From: Candidatus Berkelbacteria bacterium
GTDB lineage: Bacteria; Patescibacteriota; UBA1384; UBA12157; JAENIV01
Assembly: GCA_016844295.1 (NCBI GenBank)
Contig: JAENIV010000059.1
Span: 1-7,141, forward strand
Reading direction: 5' to 3'
Length of the DNA: 7,141 bases
Below are positions 5,446-7,141 of the stretch, piece by piece. Made by a program: the position numbers and the translations under genes. Under the pieces are notes generated by a model. The model saw only the letters and a program-made list of their open reading frames with translations. It was not told where the DNA came from and did not search any database. Each line of letters opens with the position of its first letter. Positions within the stretch are counted from its first letter, which is position 1.

Positions 5446-6045
5446 ATGTCTGACATCAGAGAAAAAGCTAAGGAAGAAGAAGAAAAAGAGGCTGAAGCCT
5501 TAAAACTTCAAAAACAGACAGGTGAACGTGGCTGGTATGTTATTCATACTTATTCTGGGTATGAAGAGCAAGTCGCGGAAAATTTAAAACAAAGAATTGA
5601 ATCTTTGGGGATGGAAGAAAAAATCTTTCATGTTATGGTCCCTAAAGAAAAGCAGATCGAAATTAAAAATGGTCGACGAAAAACCGTCGAGAAAAAAATC
5701 TTTCCTGGTTACGTATTAGTCGAAATGATTGTCACAGACGATTCTTGGTATGTTGTGCGCAATACACCAAATGTTACTGGTTTTATCGGGTTAGGAGTTA
5801 GACCGACACCTATGAGCAAAGAGGAAGTTGACAGAATTCAAAAACGTATGGGTGTGGACGAGCCTAAATATAAAATTGAATATAAACCGGGAGATCTGGT
5901 AAGAATTTCCGACGGTCCTTTAAAGGGCTTTGAAGCCAAAGTTACCGAGATTGATGAAGATAAAGGCAAAATAAAAGTCCTTGTTTCCATGTTCGGTCGC
6001 GAAACTCCGGTTTCGTTGGATTCTTTGCAGGTTAGGAAAGTATAA
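5446..6045 (+). CDS. nusG: Transcription termination/antitermination factor NusG
   Basis: NusG binds RNA polymerase through its NGN domain and couples transcription to ribosomes or Rho through its KOW domain. The 199-residue product has a charged N-terminal extension of about 28 residues rich in Glu and Lys, then the NGN domain starting at WYVIHTYSGYE (30-40) and including FPGYVLVEM (86-94) and WYVVRNTPNVTGFIG. The KOW domain begins at GDLVRISDGPLKGFEA (149-164) and runs to the end (SLDSLQVRKV). AAGGA at 5435-5439 is six bases before the ATG. It starts 12 bases after secE and ends two bases before rplK, in the classic gene order. The acidic extension is longer than in E. coli NusG (181 residues). 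Confidence 0.97.
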   Translation: MSDIREKAKEEEEKEAEALKLQKQTGERGWYVIHTYSGYEEQVAENLKQRIESLGMEEKIFHVMVPKEKQIEIKNGRRKTVEKKIFPGYVLVEMIVTDDSWYVVRNTPNVTGFIGLGVRPTPMSKEEVDRIQKRMGVDEPKYKIEYKPGDLVRISDGPLKGFEAKVTEIDEDKGKIKVLVSMFGRETPVSLDSLQVRKV

Positions 6046-6047
6046 AA

Positions 6048-6473
6048 ATGGCAAAAAAAATTAAAACAATTGTCAAACTACAAGCACCCGCTGGTAAAGC
6101 CACACCGGCACCCCCAATTGGTCCGGCGTTAGGACAGCACGGTCTAAATATCATGGAGTTTGTTAATCAATTTAACGCTCAAACTCAAAAACTGGGTGAT
6201 ACAGTTGTCCCGGTAGAAATTACCATTTTTGAAGATAGAACTTTCTCATTTATATTAAAATCTCCACCAGCGGCAATTTTACTTAAAAAAGCGGCGGGTT
6301 TGGAAAAAGGTTCGGGTGTGCCGAACCGAGAAAAAGTAGGGAAAGTTACTGAAGCCCAAATTGAAGAAATCGCTAAAATTAAAATGGAAGATATTACTGC
6401 CAACGATTTGGAAGCCGCTAAAAAAATGATTAAAGGCACTGCCGAAAGTATGGGGATTGAAGTTGTAAAATAA
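6048..6473 (+). CDS. rplK: 50S ribosomal protein L11 (uL11)
   Basis: L11 forms the base of the L7/L12 stalk with 23S rRNA at the GTPase-associated centre and is the site of thiostrepton action. The 141-residue product is full length. The N-terminal domain has KTIVKLQAPAGKATPAPPIG followed by PALGQHGLNIMEF, containing the conserved prolines linked to thiostrepton binding. The middle has TFSFILKSPPAAILLKKA. The C-terminal RNA-binding domain includes KVGKVTEAQIEEIAKIK and NDLEAAKKMIKGTAESMGI. AGGAA (6034-6038) is nine bases before the ATG. Its usual partner rplA (L1) does not follow; tsaC starts directly after the stop codon. Confidence 0.97.
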   Translation: MAKKIKTIVKLQAPAGKATPAPPIGPALGQHGLNIMEFVNQFNAQTQKLGDTVVPVEITIFEDRTFSFILKSPPAAILLKKAAGLEKGSGVPNREKVGKVTEAQIEEIAKIKMEDITANDLEAAKKMIKGTAESMGIEVVK

Positions 6474-7025
6474 ATGAAGGTTATTGATATTAAAAGTAAA
6501 GACAGTATCCACGATGCCGCCAAAGTTCTCAAAAATAGCGGCATTTTGGTATTTCCGACAGACACAGTCTACGGAATCGGGTGTTTAAATAAAATAGCTG
6601 CTATTAAGAAATTATACCAGATTAAAAATAGGCTGCTGTCTCAACCTACAACAATCTTGATTGATAAAGATAATTTATTAGATTTTAATATATCGGAAAA
6701 TGTTAAAAGTAGTTTTTATACCGGTGAAACGACTTTAATCGTATCAAGAGATCTTATAAATTTTAAACCTTGTAACATACTTTTAAAAAATGAAAAAGTC
6801 GGGGTTCGAATCCCAAATAATTTGTGGTTACGGGATCTTATTAGAAAAGTTGGTCTGATCGTTGCTTCGTCAGCCAATAAAAAAGGCCAACCTACTCCAG
6901 GAAAATTTGACGAAATTGATTCTGAAATTATCTCGCAAGTAGATATTGCATTTAGAACCGATGAAAAATTATCAGGTAAAGCGTCGCGCGTTTATGATCT
7001 AGAAACTAAAAAGTACTTTCGATAA
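6474..7025 (+). CDS. tsaC: L-threonylcarbamoyladenylate synthase, TsaC/YrdC family
   Basis: TsaC makes threonylcarbamoyl-AMP from threonine, bicarbonate and ATP, the first step of tRNA t6A37 synthesis on ANN-decoding tRNAs. The 183-residue product is the short YrdC-only form without a Sua5 domain. Motifs in order are GILVFPTDTVYGIG (23-36), the substrate-binding K51 and R53 in IKNR, VGVRIPNN, and ASSANKKGQPTPG with SSAN at 132-135. The usual WPGPxT motif appears as TGETT, so its prolines are missing, and the common STIVDL near the end is ASRVYDL. These changes suggest a divergent but probably active enzyme. Its ATG directly follows the rplK TAA with no Shine-Dalgarno, implying reinitiation by the same ribosomes. 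It is the last gene before the operon terminator. t6A is needed on tRNA-Ile, a loose functional link to ileS upstream. Confidence 0.88.
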   Translation: MKVIDIKSKDSIHDAAKVLKNSGILVFPTDTVYGIGCLNKIAAIKKLYQIKNRLLSQPTTILIDKDNLLDFNISENVKSSFYTGETTLIVSRDLINFKPCNILLKNEKVGVRIPNNLWLRDLIRKVGLIVASSANKKGQPTPGKFDEIDSEIISQVDIAFRTDEKLSGKASRVYDLETKKYFR

Positions 7026-7053
7026 TGTAGTTATATTGCGAGAGAATAAATAC

Positions 7054-7090
7054 GAAGAAAGCCCCGCTTGCGCAGGGCCTTCTTCTTTTT
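7054..7090 (+). terminator. Rho-independent terminator of the rplU-tsaC operon
   Basis: GAAGAA (7054-7059) pairs with TTCTTC (7080-7085), then GCCC (7061-7064) with GGGC (7075-7078), with a further GC/GC pair closing a TTGC loop. Single mismatches separate the blocks. Five Ts follow at 7086-7090. It starts 28 bases after the tsaC stop. The - strand side lacks a clean U-tract, so it works in the + direction. Confidence 0.9.
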
Positions 7091-7141
7091 CCTCTCCTTT
7101 ACGATCCCAACCGGTCGCCGAGGCGACCATCTAGCCAGCCT
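7088..7141 (-). ncRNA. GC-rich segment resembling the 5' end of RNase P RNA, partial or degenerate
   Basis: On the - strand, 7141-7122 reads AGGCTGGCTAGATGGTCGCC. This resembles the 5' end of bacterial type A RNase P RNA (in E. coli, as remembered, AAGCTGACCAGACAGTCGCC, with only transitions differing). At 7094-7088 GAGGAAA matches the start of the conserved GAGGAAAGTCC block, but the next bases (AAGAAG) belong to the operon terminator and do not match. Bases 7101-7141 are about two-thirds G+C, typical of structured RNA in an AT-rich genome. A full RNase P RNA would have to run through tsaC, which is impossible, so this is a fragment, an assembly join or a chance likeness. Confidence 0.25.
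7113..7128. repeat. GC-rich palindrome after the operon terminator
   Basis: GGTCGCC (7113-7119) and GGCGACC (7122-7128) are exact reverse complements two bases apart. As RNA this makes a 6-bp GC-rich stem with a four-base loop on either strand. No U-tract follows on + (CATCTAG), so it is unlikely to be a second terminator. It may be part of a structured RNA that continues beyond the window. Confidence 0.6.

Noticed and set aside
6185..6565. Open frames on the - strand opposite rplK/tsaC (6185-6565 and 6279-6512)
   Set aside because: They are antisense to strongly conserved rplK and tsaC, have no recognisable domain or ribosome binding site, and follow from the codon use of the real genes.

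Overview
The window reads as a compact, AT-rich bacterial chromosome segment with every gene on the + strand and very short or overlapping gene junctions. The mix of genes points to the Candidate Phyla Radiation (Patescibacteria): an eukaryote-like (type 2) isoleucyl-tRNA synthetase, a shortened ribosomal protein L21, a free-standing 23S-intervening-sequence-type four-helix protein, and a rearranged secE-nusG-rplK cluster. This placement is inference, as no phylogeny could be run. UGA is used as a normal stop (ileS, rplU) and Trp is TGG, so the code is standard rather than the recoded SR1/Gracilibacteria code.

Layout. Positions 1-374 hold the 3' part of an RNase HI-like gene. Positions 398-763 hold an S23/IVP four-helix-bundle gene. 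It lies between two arrays of four 8-bp units in opposite orientation (355-386 and 764-795), so the whole block could fold on itself like a 23S rRNA intervening sequence. A third array of the same family (16-47) sits inside the RNase H reading frame. Next come ileS (801-3608) and a RodA/FtsW-family gene (3605-4696) overlapping it by 4 nt. A non-coding stretch at 4697-4975 contains a 12-bp inverted repeat, a textbook-perfect sigma70 promoter followed at once by a terminator-like hairpin, an orphan Shine-Dalgarno next to a TTG-TAA start-stop, a 71-bp imperfect inverted repeat, and a TATAAT box just before the rplU start.

The last block is rplU-secE-nusG-rplK-tsaC (4976-7025). It is packed with overlaps or gaps of 0-12 nt and closed by a clear rho-independent terminator at 7054-7090. 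It joins ribosome parts (L21, L11), the Sec channel subunit SecE, the transcription-elongation factor NusG and a tRNA t6A synthesis enzyme, so it is probably a growth-linked transcription/translation operon. rplA (L1), the usual gene after rplK, and rpmA (L27), the usual gene after rplU, are not at their expected places.

The final ~50 bases (7088-7141) are GC-rich against the AT-rich background. On the - strand they resemble the 5' end of RNase P RNA, although the conserved block breaks off at the terminator. The most unusual parts of the window are the 8-bp inverted arrays around the S23 gene and the stacked regulatory and repeat elements ahead of rplU.
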